From NCBI RefSeq assembly GCF_019655855.1, contig NZ_BPFX01000007.1:434001-498000 (forward strand): a stretch of DNA of 64,000 nt, read 5' to 3'. The notes beneath the pieces were generated by a model. That model saw nothing but the letters and a program-made list of their open reading frames with translations, was not told where the DNA came from and made no database searches. The position numbers and the translations under genes are program-made. This DNA comes from Pseudomonas paralcaligenes (GTDB lineage Bacteria; Pseudomonadota; Gammaproteobacteria; Pseudomonadales; Pseudomonadaceae). This document shows, piece after piece, positions 7,941-16,544 of this stretch (positions are counted from its first letter, which is position 1; each line of letters opens with the position of its first letter).

Positions 7941-9302
7941 TCAGTTCACGCCCATACGGCGCAGGTTGGCGGGTTGCCAGTGGCTGTCGGCCGGTGGCGC
8001 GAGGTGGAACAGGCGCGGCGCCTTCTCCTGGCTGCGCAGGCCCAGGGCACTGTAGTCGCGGCGGATCAGGTCGTGGTAGACGATCGCCTCGGTGGTCAGC
8101 GCCGGCACCTGGTAGGCCTGCTTGGTGTAGGCCAGGTTGACCCGCCAGAGCTGGCCGCGGCTGTCGTAGCTCTCGGCCATGAGGATGCTCCAGCTGTCCT
8201 CGTCGAGATAGAAGCGGCGCTTGGCGTAGACGTGCCGCTCGCCGGGCTTCAGGGTCGCCTCGACCACCCAGGCGCGGTGCATCTCCCAGCGGGTCAGGTC
8301 CGGGTTGATATGGCCCGGCTGCAGGATCGTCTCATGGGGCGTGCCGGGCTGGCCCAGCCGGTAGTTGTTGTAGGGCACGTAGAAGGCCCGGCGCTCCACC
8401 AGCTTCCACTCGAAGCGGTTGGGCGCGCCGTTGAACATGTCCGCGTCGTCGCTGACGTAGCCGTCGACCGGGTTGTCGTAGGCCACAGTCGGAGCGCGGC
8501 GCACCCGGCGCTGGCCCGGGAAGTAGTTCCAGGCCAGGCGCGGCATCGCCACCTGGTCGATGGTCTCGTGCACCAGCAGGATTTCCCCCGCCGAGCGCGA
8601 CGGCGGCAGGATGCGGTTGATGTAGCGAAACAGGATGTTGTCCAGGCTGTCGGCGTTCCGGTCCGCCGCGTAGTAGTTGGACAGCAGCTGGTTCTCCTCG
8701 CGGATCGTGGAGTAGCTGCCGTTGCTGCGGACCTGGGCCGTGGTCGAGGTTTCCTGGAAGTAGCGCCCCTGCCAGCGGGCGACATGGTTCCAGATCACTT
8801 CCACGCCGCTCTGGGGAATGGGGAACGGGATGCCGCCGTAGGCGTGGGAGAAGCCGTTGCCGTCCTCCTTGAGCTGCGCCTCCAGGGCGTTGCGGTAGGT
8901 GTTGGCGTAGATCTCCTCGGGCGCGGCGAAGCTGCGCTCGGTGGGGTAGACCGGCATGCGGAAGCTGTCCGGGTAGGCCGCCAGCAGCGCCTTGACGCCC
9001 TCGCCCAGATGCTGGGCGTAGTCGCCCTTGTTGCTGGCGTCGATGATGAAGCGCGGCCGCTGGCCGGCGTAGGGATCGGCCTCGAAGCTGCCCGGGCCGC
9101 CGTAGCCGGCCGGGGCCTCGCGCAGGCCGCCGGTCCACTCGGGAATGCCGCTCGCGGCGTCGGCCGCGCGAATGGCGCCGAAGGGCGTCAGCTCGCCCTT
9201 GAGGCGCTCGGCCTGGTCGGCCGGCACCTTGGCGTGGGCGGCCAGCGGTAGAAAGGCGCACAGCAGGATGCCTGCCAGTTGATGGCTAGTCGTGAGTGTC
9301 AT
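7941..9302 (-). CDS. DUF1329 family periplasmic protein
   Basis: A 453-residue protein with a Sec signal (cleavage near LAAHA|KVPAD). Features typical of DUF1329 are LTPFGAIRAAD, GIPEWTGGL near the N-terminus, PFPIPQSGVEVIWNH and the C-terminal YHDLIRRDYSALGLRS. Length is normal for the family. Databases sometimes label these proteins outer-membrane lipoprotein-sorting proteins because of a LolB/LolA-like fold. The gene lies 12 bases downstream of the DUF1302 gene; the two families are found together so often that a joint role in handling a hydrophobic ligand between the outer membrane and the cell is likely. Confidence 0.88.
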   Translation of the reverse strand: MTLTTSHQLAGILLCAFLPLAAHAKVPADQAERLKGELTPFGAIRAADAASGIPEWTGGLREAPAGYGGPGSFEADPYAGQRPRFIIDASNKGDYAQHLGEGVKALLAAYPDSFRMPVYPTERSFAAPEEIYANTYRNALEAQLKEDGNGFSHAYGGIPFPIPQSGVEVIWNHVARWQGRYFQETSTTAQVRSNGSYSTIREENQLLSNYYAADRNADSLDNILFRYINRILPPSRSAGEILLVHETIDQVAMPRLAWNYFPGQRRVRRAPTVAYDNPVDGYVSDDADMFNGAPNRFEWKLVERRAFYVPYNNYRLGQPGTPHETILQPGHINPDLTRWEMHRAWVVEATLKPGERHVYAKRRFYLDEDSWSILMAESYDSRGQLWRVNLAYTKQAYQVPALTTEAIVYHDLIRRDYSALGLRSQEKAPRLFHLAPPADSHWQPANLRRMGVN

Positions 9303-9314
9303 GGCGATACCTGG

Positions 9315-11108
9315 TCAGAAGGAGTACGAGAGATTCAGCGCGAGGTTGTCGCGGTCGATCAGCGGGTTGTCCTTGCGGGCACCCCAGAAAGCCGTGTAGC
9401 TGAGCTTGCCGCTCAGGCTGTCGCCGTAGCGCGCGCCCAGTTCGAGCGTCGCCGACTGGCGGCCTTCGACGAAGTTCTCGCTCAGGGCCGGCGAGGTGCC
9501 CTTCACATCCTGGCGGTAGGTCAGCCCGGGCAGCAGGTCGATCCCGGCGAAGGCCTTCTCCAGCGTGCCGGTGAGGTTCAGCGTGTAGCCCCAGGAGAAG
9601 GAGGACAGGTAGGCGTAGTTGACGGTGTCCGGCAGGCGCCCCGGCACGTGGTTGGCGGCCAGTTCGCCGACCAGCAGCAGGTCGTCCAGCCCCAACGTCG
9701 GGCCGAAGATGTGTACCGCCGACAGCGAGCCGGTGAACAGCTCGCCGCGCCGGTACAGGTCGATGGGCTGCGTACCGACCCGGCCGAACTCGCCCAGCTC
9801 GATCGGCACGCCGCTGGCGCCGCCCTGCTGCAGCGCACCGCTCGCCAGCCGCTCCAGCTCGTAGTCCATCGAGGACTCCAGGGGAGCGTTGGGCCGCCAG
9901 GTCAGCTCCAGCGCCAGGTTGCTGTCGCCGAGGTTGCCGGAGGCGGTGAAGCCGAACAGGCGGATGTCCTCCGGATAGACCAGGTCGTAGGTGGTGCCGT
10001 CGAGCATCGCCAGGCCGTCGACCAGCGGCACCGACTCGGGCGCCAGCGCGCTCGCCAGGGCGCAGAGGTCGGCGAAGCGGCCGCCGCCACCCTGGCTGCA
10101 GCCGAAGGAAGCCCCGGGGCGCACGGACAGGAACGGCACCTTGCTGTGGTAGTTGAGGTAGTAGAGGCTGAACTCGGTGTTGTTCAGCGCCTCGGCCATG
10201 TAGCGTAGCGCGATGCCGTACTGGCCGCTGTCGCGGGCGTCGCGCTCGCGGCCGTAGCGTGCCGCCGCCACGACGCCGTCGACCCCGTTGACGCCGGGCA
10301 CCAGGCTCTCCGGGACGCCCACGCTCGCCAGTTCCTCGCGCAGGTCGACGATCGGCCCGTGGGTGCCCTTGCCGAAGATGTCGCTGTTGTTGAGGAAGGC
10401 GCCGGCCGGCATGAGCTGGTTGCCCCGCCACTCCAGGCCGTAGAAGCTCTCCAGGCTGACGCTGTCGCCGAGGCCCATCTGTACGGAAACCATGTTGCTG
10501 GGCAGCAGCGCTTCCTTGAGGCTCGCGTTGGGCATCACGATGCGGCCGACGTCGACCGGGTTCGCCACGTTCAGCCCATCCGCGTAGTAGATGCCCTCGC
10601 CCCAGTTGATCACCTGCCGGCCCAGGCGGACGTTCACCGGCAGGCCGTTCCACTCGTAGCCGCCGTAGAGGAAGGCGTCCAGCAGGCGCGCGCCGTGCCC
10701 GACCCGGTTGCGCAGGTCGGAAGGATAGCGGCGGTCGCTTTCGGTGTTGCGCAGCGGGTTGTCGCCGCCGCTCGGCGGGCGGTCCATGATCTGCGTGTCG
10801 TACCAGGCGCTGCCCCGCACCAGCACGCCGGCGTCGCCGTAGCGCAGGTTCAGCTCGGAGGTGAGCTTGAACTCGTTGGCCACCAGCCCGCGGCCGTAGT
10901 ATTCGCTGCCATCGTTGGCGTTGGCGAAGACGTTCTGCCCGTCGCGGACGATCCGCTCGGCCTTGGCCGTGCGGTACATGGCCGAGTATTCGAACACGCT
11001 GTCGAGCGAGGCCTCCAGCCCGTCGACGGGGGTGTCGAACTGGAACGCGGTGGCGTCGTGGGCGGCGGCCAGGAGCCCCCAGGAAAGCAGTGCAGCCGTT
11101 CTTTTCAT
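9315..11108 (-). CDS. DUF1302 family outer-membrane protein
   Basis: A 597-residue outer-membrane barrel candidate. MKRTAALLSWGLLAAAHDATA is the signal peptide. The mature chain has family segments such as VRLGRQVINWGEGIYYADGLN and ANPVDVGRIVMP, and ends NLALNLSYSF, with the terminal phenylalanine expected of BAM substrates. The ATG at 11108 is chosen because the signal peptide starts there; an upstream extension in the same frame has no signal character. First gene of the DUF1302-DUF1329-hydrolase-AraC operon. Its 193-base upstream gap to the divergent bestrophin gene must hold the operon promoter, but no clear boxes were seen. Compare the partial relative at 1-675. Confidence 0.88.
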   Translation of the reverse strand: MKRTAALLSWGLLAAAHDATAFQFDTPVDGLEASLDSVFEYSAMYRTAKAERIVRDGQNVFANANDGSEYYGRGLVANEFKLTSELNLRYGDAGVLVRGSAWYDTQIMDRPPSGGDNPLRNTESDRRYPSDLRNRVGHGARLLDAFLYGGYEWNGLPVNVRLGRQVINWGEGIYYADGLNVANPVDVGRIVMPNASLKEALLPSNMVSVQMGLGDSVSLESFYGLEWRGNQLMPAGAFLNNSDIFGKGTHGPIVDLREELASVGVPESLVPGVNGVDGVVAAARYGRERDARDSGQYGIALRYMAEALNNTEFSLYYLNYHSKVPFLSVRPGASFGCSQGGGGRFADLCALASALAPESVPLVDGLAMLDGTTYDLVYPEDIRLFGFTASGNLGDSNLALELTWRPNAPLESSMDYELERLASGALQQGGASGVPIELGEFGRVGTQPIDLYRRGELFTGSLSAVHIFGPTLGLDDLLLVGELAANHVPGRLPDTVNYAYLSSFSWGYTLNLTGTLEKAFAGIDLLPGLTYRQDVKGTSPALSENFVEGRQSATLELGARYGDSLSGKLSYTAFWGARKDNPLIDRDNLALNLSYSF

Positions 11109-11300
11109 TGTTGTATCTGCCGAGAGTGTTTTTGTGTCGGCAAGATGACAACAGAGGCCAGGCGCCGCTTCGAGAAGGGCCGCGGACAAAAAACGGTGAA
11201 AATCGGACAGCCGATGCGGCCACGCCCGCACGGCCAACCCGGGGCACCGCCCTTTTCGGTACTATTGCGCCTCCCCGCGCGGCCCGTACCGACACAGCCC

Positions 11301-12206
11301 ATGATCATCTACCCCCAACGCGTCTCCCTCTGGACCCTGCTGTTCTCCATCAAGGGCTCGATCATCCCGGTCATCTGGAAGAGGGTGATGTACACCGTGC
11401 TGCTCAGCTCGCTGGTGGTGGCGAGCCAGGGCCTGCTCGACGCCCACCACATGCTGCTGACGGCGACGCCCTTCACCCTGTGGGGGCTGACGCTGGCGAT
11501 CTTCCTGGCGTTCCGTAACACCGTGGCCTACCAGCGCTTCTGGGAGGCGCGCACGCTGTGGGGCGAGCTGCTGATCGTCGCGCGCAACCTGGCCCGGCAG
11601 AGCGTCACCCTGCTGCCGGAACTGGACCGGGAATCCCGCCTGGCGCTGGCGAGGCCACTGATCGGCTTCGCCCATGCGCTGCGCGACACGCTGCGCGGGC
11701 AAGCGGTCAGCGCCGACACCCGACGGGCGCTGGGCGACGACGCGCCAGACCTGCCGACCTCACCCAACGCGCTGCTCGGCCTGCTCGGCCAACGCTTCAT
11801 GGCACAGGCACGCGGCAGCGGCGCCAGCGACGTAGTGCTGGTCGAGATCGATCAGCAGCTGACCCGCCTCTCCTACGTGCTGGGCGGCTGCGAGCGCATC
11901 CGCAACACACCGATTCCCTATCCGTACATCCTGATGCTGCACCGGGTGGTACACATCTACTGCTTCCTGCTGCCCTTCTGCCTGGTCGGCAGCATCGGCT
12001 GGTTCACCCCGGTCGCGGTGTGCGTGCTGGCCTACACATTCTTCGGCCTGGACGCCCTCGGCGACCAGATCGCCGACCCGTTCGACACCCAGCCCAACGA
12101 CCTGCCGCTGGACGCCATCTGCCGCACCATCGAGATCTCGACCCTGGAGCTGATCGGCGAACCGACGCCCGCGCCGCTGGAGCCGGTGGGCGAGGTCCTG
12201 CTATAG
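11301..12206 (+). CDS. Bestrophin family (UPF0187) anion channel-like membrane protein
   Basis: A 301-residue integral membrane protein with the bestrophin layout: N-terminal IIYPQRVSLWTLLFSIKGS, hydrophobic segments around residues 28-45 and 58-72 (LTLAIFLAFRNTVAYQRFWEAR), a long helical middle part and a C-terminal pair of hydrophobic segments (HRVVHIYCFLLPF, WFTPVAVCVLAYTFFG) followed by DALGDQIADPF, the family's conserved tail. Bacterial members form pentameric ion channels in the inner membrane. Divergent from the DUF1302 operon and followed after 43 bases by the truncated flavin reductase. Confidence 0.85.
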   Translation: MIIYPQRVSLWTLLFSIKGSIIPVIWKRVMYTVLLSSLVVASQGLLDAHHMLLTATPFTLWGLTLAIFLAFRNTVAYQRFWEARTLWGELLIVARNLARQSVTLLPELDRESRLALARPLIGFAHALRDTLRGQAVSADTRRALGDDAPDLPTSPNALLGLLGQRFMAQARGSGASDVVLVEIDQQLTRLSYVLGGCERIRNTPIPYPYILMLHRVVHIYCFLLPFCLVGSIGWFTPVAVCVLAYTFFGLDALGDQIADPFDTQPNDLPLDAICRTIEISTLELIGEPTPAPLEPVGEVLL

Positions 12207-12249
12207 CCAGCGACAGCACGATCAGAATTCCCAGCGCCAGGAGTCTCCG

Positions 12250-12645
12250 ATGAATCCCCACCTCGCCCCCGTCGACCTCGCCAAGGCCTACCGCCTGCTC
12301 AACCACGGCCCAACCGTGCTGGTCTCGGCGCGCCACGGCGGCGTGGACAACGTGATGGCGGCGGCCTGGGCCTGCGTGCTGGATTTCGCCCCGCCCAAGC
12401 TCACCGTGGTGCTGGACAAGGCCACCCGCACCCGCGAGCTGATCGAGCGCAGCGGCCGCTTCGCGATCCAGGTGCCGACGGTCGCGCAGCTGCGCCTGAC
12501 CCACGAGGTCGGCAATCACAGTCTCAAGGAGGCACCGGACAAGCTGGCCCGGGCCGGCGTCGACCTGTTCGAACTGCCCGGCCACGACCTGCCCCTGGTC
12601 GAGGGCTGCTCCGCCTGGCTGGCCTCGGCGTCCAGGGTCGGGTAG
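12250..12645 (+). pseudogene. Flavin reductase family protein, 3'-truncated
   Basis: The first about 123 residues are a normal flavin-reductase-like (FMN-binding split barrel) N-terminus: LNHGPTVLVSARHGGVDNVMAAAW, LDKATRTRELIERSGRFAIQVP, NHSLKEAPDKLARAGVDLFELP. A good AGGAG lies six bases before the ATG. After LPLVEGCSAWLA the match stops and the frame ends in SASRVG at 12645. Family members are about 190 residues, so some 65 C-terminal residues, including part of the dimer and FMN pocket, are gone. The sequence that follows is the reverse complement of a broken AraC gene, so a deletion has joined the two. Probably non-functional. Confidence 0.75.
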
Positions 12646-12920
12646 CGCGGGCTCTCGAACAGCTGGGCGAGCAGGTCGAGGTCTTCCGGCGAGGTGTCGC
12701 GCCCGTCCAGGTCGAGGATCAGCATGCGGTTGTCGCCCATGCCGGCGAACTGGTGGTCGGCGTCCCCCGGCACCAGGCAGGCGCGCATGCGGCAGACTTC
12801 GCCGCCACAGCCACTGACCTCGAATTCCGCGCGACCGGACAGCGACATCACCAGCTGGTGATAGTCGTGGGCGTGTTCGTGGGCCTGGTTGTCCAGGCGC
12901 GCGAGGCGGGCATTGAGCAT
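12516..12920 (-). pseudogene. AraC family regulator, truncated (N-terminal cupin domain only)
   Basis: From the ATG at 12920 the first about 98 residues are the sugar-binding-like cupin of an AraC regulator: HEHAHDYHQLVMSLSGRAEF, CLVPGDADHQFAG, NRMLILDLDGRD, LAQLFESPRYPTLDAE. From about 12624 the frame runs into the antisense of the flavin reductase gene and ends at 12516. The DNA-binding helix-turn-helix domains are missing altogether, so it cannot act as a normal activator. Together with the truncated flavin reductase it marks a deletion between two formerly convergent genes. Confidence 0.75.
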
Positions 12921-13042
12921 GGGCGGAATACCGGACCGAGGCAGGGTTGCACTTTAACCAGTTGGACGGCGAAGCGGCAGTATCACCGATAAGCGGCATC
13001 GGTTGCACCACCCCTCAAAAAAGGCGCAACCCGAAAATGACA

Positions 13043-13070
13043 TTGAAATGCCAAGGCCATCGCCCCATCT
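13043..13070 (+). promoter_or_regulatory. RpoH (sigma-32) heat-shock promoter of the Lon-type protease
   Basis: -35 TTGAAA at 13043-13048, 14-base spacer, -10 CCCCATCT at 13063-13070. This fits the sigma-32 consensus (CTTGAAA, 13-15 bases, CCCCATnT) almost completely. The start codon of the protease is 36 bases downstream. Confidence 0.8.
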
Positions 13071-13106
13071 AACCCGCTACCACAGGTTGAGCAGACAAGG
13101 GCCGCC

Positions 13107-15506
13107 ATGAGCGATCAGGACATCACCCACGAATACATCGAGGCCGAGGCGCATCGCCAGGCCACCCACCTCGCCCTGCCAGGCCAGACCCTGCCGGACA
13201 AGCTGTACGTCCTCCCCATCCACAACCGCCCGTTCTTCCCGGCCCAAGTGCTGCCGGTCATCGTCAGCGAGGAGCACTGGGCGGAAACCCTGGAGCTGGT
13301 GGCCAACACCGAGCACAAGTGCCTGGCGCTGTTCTACGTCGACCAGCCGGTGACCGATCCGCGCCACTTCGACACCGCCAGCCTGCCCGAGCACGGCACC
13401 CTGGTGCGCGTGCACCACGCCAGCCGCGCCGACGGCAAGCTGCAGTTCGTCGCCCAGGGCCTGGGCCGGGTGCGCGTGCGCGGCTGGCTCAAGCGCCACC
13501 GCCCGCCCTACCTGGCCGAGGTGGACTACCCGCAGGGCCAGAACGACGGCCGCGACGAGGTCAAGGCCTACGGCATGGCGCTGATCAACGCGATCAAGGA
13601 ACTGCTGCCGCTCAACCCGCTGTACAGCGAGGAGCTGAAGAACTATCTGAACCGCTTCAGCCCCAACGACCCGTCGCCGCTGACCGACTTCGCCGCCGCG
13701 CTGACCACCGCGCCGGCCGGCGTGCTGCAGGAAGTGCTCGACTGCGTGCCGATTCTGCGGCGCATGGAGAAGGTGCTGCCGCTGCTGCGCAAGGAAGTGG
13801 AGGTGGCGCGCCTGCAGAACGAGCTGTCCGCCGAGGTGGACCGCAAGATCGGCCAGCACCAGCGCGAGTTCTTCCTCAAGGAACAGCTCAAGGTGATCCA
13901 GCAGGAACTGGGCATCACCAAGGACGACCGCAGCGCCGACGCCGATGAATTCCGCGCCCGCCTGGCCGGCAAGACCCTGCCCGAGCAGGCGCAGAAACGC
14001 ATCGACGAGGAACTGCACAAGCTGGCGATCCTCGAATCCGGCTCGCCGGAATACGCGGTGACTCGCAACTACCTGGACTGGGCCACCGCCCTGCCCTGGG
14101 GCCTGCTCGGCCAGGACAAGCTCGACCTCGGCCACGCGCGCAAGGTGCTGGACAAGCACCACGCCGGGATGGACGACATCAAGGCGCGCATCACCGAGTT
14201 CCTCGCGGTGGGCGCTTTCAAGGGCGAGATATCCGGCAGCATCGTGCTGCTGGTCGGCCCGCCCGGCGTGGGCAAGACCAGCATCGGCAAATCCATCGCC
14301 GAATCCCTCGGCCGGCCCTTCTACCGCTTCAGCGTGGGCGGCATGCGCGACGAGGCGGAGATCAAGGGCCACCGCCGCACCTACATCGGCGCCATGCCCG
14401 GCAAGCTGGTGCAGGCGCTGAAGGAAGCCGAGGTGATGAACCCGGTGATCATGCTCGACGAGATCGACAAGATGGGCGCCAGCTACCAGGGCGACCCGGC
14501 CTCGGCGCTGCTGGAGACCCTCGACCCGGAGCAGAACGTCGAATTCCTCGACCACTACCTGGACCTGCGCCTGGACCTGTCCAAGGTGCTGTTCGTGTGC
14601 ACCGCCAACACCCTCGACTCCATCCCCGGCCCGCTGCTGGACCGCATGGAGGTCATCCGCCTGTCCGGCTACATCACCGAGGAGAAGCTGGCCATCGCCA
14701 AGCGCCACCTCTGGCCGCGCCAGCTGGAAAAGGCGGGGGTGAACAAGAACCAGCTGAGCATCAGCGACTCGGCGCTGCGCGCGGTGATCGAGGGCTACGC
14801 CCGCGAGGCCGGCGTGCGCCAGCTGGAGAAGCAGCTCGGCAAGCTGGTGCGCAAGGCGGTGGTGCAGCTGCTGGACAACCCCGGCAGCAAGGTGAAGATT
14901 GGCCCGAAGGACCTCGAAGGCTACCTTGGCATGCCGGTGTTCCGCGGCGAGCAGGTGTTCAACGGCACCGGGGTGATCACCGGCCTGGCCTGGACCAGCA
15001 TGGGCGGCGCCACCCTGCCGATCGAGGCGACCCGCATCCACACCCTCAACCGCGGCTTCAAGCTGACCGGCCAGCTCGGCGAGGTGATGAAGGAATCGGC
15101 GGAAATCGCCTACAGCTACGTCGGCGCCCACCTCAAGCAGTACGGCGGTGACCCGGGCTTCTTCGACCAGGCCTTCGTCCACCTGCACGTGCCGGAGGGC
15201 GCCACGCCCAAGGACGGCCCCAGCGCCGGCATCAGCATGGCCAGCGCCCTGCTCTCCCTGGCGCGCAACCAGGCGCCGAAGAAGGGCGTGGCCATGACCG
15301 GCGAACTGACCCTGACCGGCCAGGTGCTGCCCATCGGCGGCGTGCGCGAGAAGGTGATCGCGGCGCGGCGACAGAAGATCTTCGAGCTGATCCTGCCGGA
15401 GGCCAACCGCGGCGACTTCGCCGAGCTGCCCGACTACCTCAAGGAAGGGCTGACCGTGCACTTCGCCAGGCGCTTCGCCGACGTGACCAAGGTGCTGTTC
15501 ACCTGA
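13107..15506 (+). CDS. asrA: Lon-type ATP-dependent serine protease (AsrA-like)
   Basis: A 799-residue Lon. Order: substrate-binding N domain (LPIHNRPFFPAQVLPVIV), coiled middle, AAA+ module with Walker A GPPGVGKTS (about residues 383-391) and Walker B VIMLDEIDKM, then the protease domain with catalytic S706 (DGPSAGIS) and K749 (VREKVIAA), 43 residues apart as in E. coli Lon. Its place beside an ICP homologue matches, as I recall, PAO1 PA0779 asrA, an aminoglycoside- and heat-induced protease distinct from housekeeping Lon. The sigma-32 promoter directly upstream supports stress induction. The symbol rests on this context, the family on sequence. Confidence 0.9.
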   Translation: MSDQDITHEYIEAEAHRQATHLALPGQTLPDKLYVLPIHNRPFFPAQVLPVIVSEEHWAETLELVANTEHKCLALFYVDQPVTDPRHFDTASLPEHGTLVRVHHASRADGKLQFVAQGLGRVRVRGWLKRHRPPYLAEVDYPQGQNDGRDEVKAYGMALINAIKELLPLNPLYSEELKNYLNRFSPNDPSPLTDFAAALTTAPAGVLQEVLDCVPILRRMEKVLPLLRKEVEVARLQNELSAEVDRKIGQHQREFFLKEQLKVIQQELGITKDDRSADADEFRARLAGKTLPEQAQKRIDEELHKLAILESGSPEYAVTRNYLDWATALPWGLLGQDKLDLGHARKVLDKHHAGMDDIKARITEFLAVGAFKGEISGSIVLLVGPPGVGKTSIGKSIAESLGRPFYRFSVGGMRDEAEIKGHRRTYIGAMPGKLVQALKEAEVMNPVIMLDEIDKMGASYQGDPASALLETLDPEQNVEFLDHYLDLRLDLSKVLFVCTANTLDSIPGPLLDRMEVIRLSGYITEEKLAIAKRHLWPRQLEKAGVNKNQLSISDSALRAVIEGYAREAGVRQLEKQLGKLVRKAVVQLLDNPGSKVKIGPKDLEGYLGMPVFRGEQVFNGTGVITGLAWTSMGGATLPIEATRIHTLNRGFKLTGQLGEVMKESAEIAYSYVGAHLKQYGGDPGFFDQAFVHLHVPEGATPKDGPSAGISMASALLSLARNQAPKKGVAMTGELTLTGQVLPIGGVREKVIAARRQKIFELILPEANRGDFAELPDYLKEGLTVHFARRFADVTKVLFT

Positions 15507-15610
15507 GGTCGCACAACAGCGACCGAGCGATACCTCCCCTCTATACGGCGCGTGCCGATGGAGGGTGGGCGGCGTCACCCTTCCTCCGCGACTGCACGCC
15601 ATCCCCCCGT

Positions 15611-15637
15611 CGTCCCCGCGAAGGCGGGGACCCAGGA
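15611..15637. repeat. single CCCCGCGAAGGCGGGG palindromic element
   Basis: CGTCCCCGCGAAGGCGGGGACCCAGG, a lone copy of the half-unit that makes up the tandem array at 19712-20140 and the doublet at 60303-60370. It lies in the 258-base gap after the Lon-type protease gene. Confidence 0.7.
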
Positions 15638-15763
15638 CACGCGGCCCCAACCCATGTGAATTCCCGCCTGTTTGGAGCTATCGCCCCTAACCGGCTATCC
15701 AATTCCCTCCTAACCACCTGGCAGCCGCTATGCTGTGCGGGTTTCGACCGACAGGAGTCCGCC

Positions 15764-16165
15764 ATGAAGCCTTTCCATCGCCTGCTGCTGCCCTGTGGCC
15801 TGGCCCTGCTGGCCGCCTGCGGCTCGCAGCCGAAATCCACCGTGAGCGTGGAGGAGAAGCAGCTGGGCAAATGCCCGCTGCAGCTGCACGCCGGGCAGAC
15901 CCTGAACATCGCCTTGCCGAGCAACCCCACCACCGGCTTCCGCTGGGTGGTGGCCGACGCCGCTAGCGGCGTGCTGCGCAGCCTCGGCCCCGAGGTCTAC
16001 GTGACGCCGGAGGACGCCGGGCTGGTCGGCGCCGGCGGCCAGTCCACCTGGCGCTACCAGGCCTACCAGGCCGGCGAGGGCCGCCTGCTGATGCACTACC
16101 AGCGGCCCTGGGAACAGGACGTGGCCCCGGAGAAGACCATCGACTGCCGGATCGACGTGCGATGA
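15764..16165 (+). CDS. icp: Chagasin-family cysteine peptidase inhibitor, lipoprotein
   Basis: A 133-residue protein with a lipoprotein signal (LLPCGLALLAAC, modified Cys19). The inhibitor domain shows all three chagasin loops: NPTTGFRW, the GAGGQSTWRY loop and QRPWE. ICPs insert these loops into the active site of papain-like cysteine peptidases. Lipidation places it at the outer or inner membrane, facing the periplasm or outside. GGAGTCC stands before the ATG. It follows the stress protease gene, as recalled for PA0778 icp next to PA0779, and overlaps the next small gene by four bases. Confidence 0.88.
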   Translation: MKPFHRLLLPCGLALLAACGSQPKSTVSVEEKQLGKCPLQLHAGQTLNIALPSNPTTGFRWVVADAASGVLRSLGPEVYVTPEDAGLVGAGGQSTWRYQAYQAGEGRLLMHYQRPWEQDVAPEKTIDCRIDVR

Positions 16166-16452
16166 TCGCGGCGTTGCGCCGGTTCGCCGGCAACAGGCGC
16201 CAGCAGTTCTCCCGCTGGTGGCATTCGCCCATCCGCCGGCGGGACCGCCTGACCGGCGCGATGATCGGCGCCATGGCCTTCTTCTGGATCGCTGGCCTGG
16301 GGCGCCTGGCCTTCGCGCCCTCGCCCGAACTCGGCCAGCTCGCCCTGTGGGCGCTGGGTGGCGTGCTGTTCGGCGCGGCGTTCGGCGCCCGCTATCCGCG
16401 GCTGACCACCTGTCTGCTGTTCCCCTTCGCCACCATCGGCACCGGCCCCTGA
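16162..16452 (+). CDS. Small membrane protein of unknown function
   Basis: A 96-residue protein starting at the ATGA overlap with the stop of the ICP gene, so translationally coupled to it. The first 30 residues are very basic (MIAALRRFAGNRRQQFSRWW, then HSPIRRRDR), followed by two hydrophobic segments (LTGAMIGAMAFFWIAGLGRL and LALWALGGVLFGAAFGA) with a short loop. This gives two transmembrane helices with the basic N-terminus in the cytoplasm. No function can be assigned. The coupling suggests a role tied to the ICP lipoprotein. Confidence 0.75.
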   Translation: MIAALRRFAGNRRQQFSRWWHSPIRRRDRLTGAMIGAMAFFWIAGLGRLAFAPSPELGQLALWALGGVLFGAAFGARYPRLTTCLLFPFATIGTGP

Positions 16453-16544
16453 CGCGACAAACCGCTCCAGCTGTTACGTGCCGCACTGATTCCGGCCGGC
16501 AGCGTGGCCATAATGGGCGCAAACAACAACAAGAGAACCCCGCC

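Noticed and set aside
6714..9251. 845-codon open frame on the plus strand
   Set aside because: It is antisense to the AraC, serine hydrolase and DUF1329 genes; its Val/Ala/Gln/His-rich, low-complexity composition is that of a GC-rich shadow frame.
13077..15650. 857-codon open frame on the minus strand
   Set aside because: Exact antisense of the Lon-type protease gene, which has all expected catalytic motifs.
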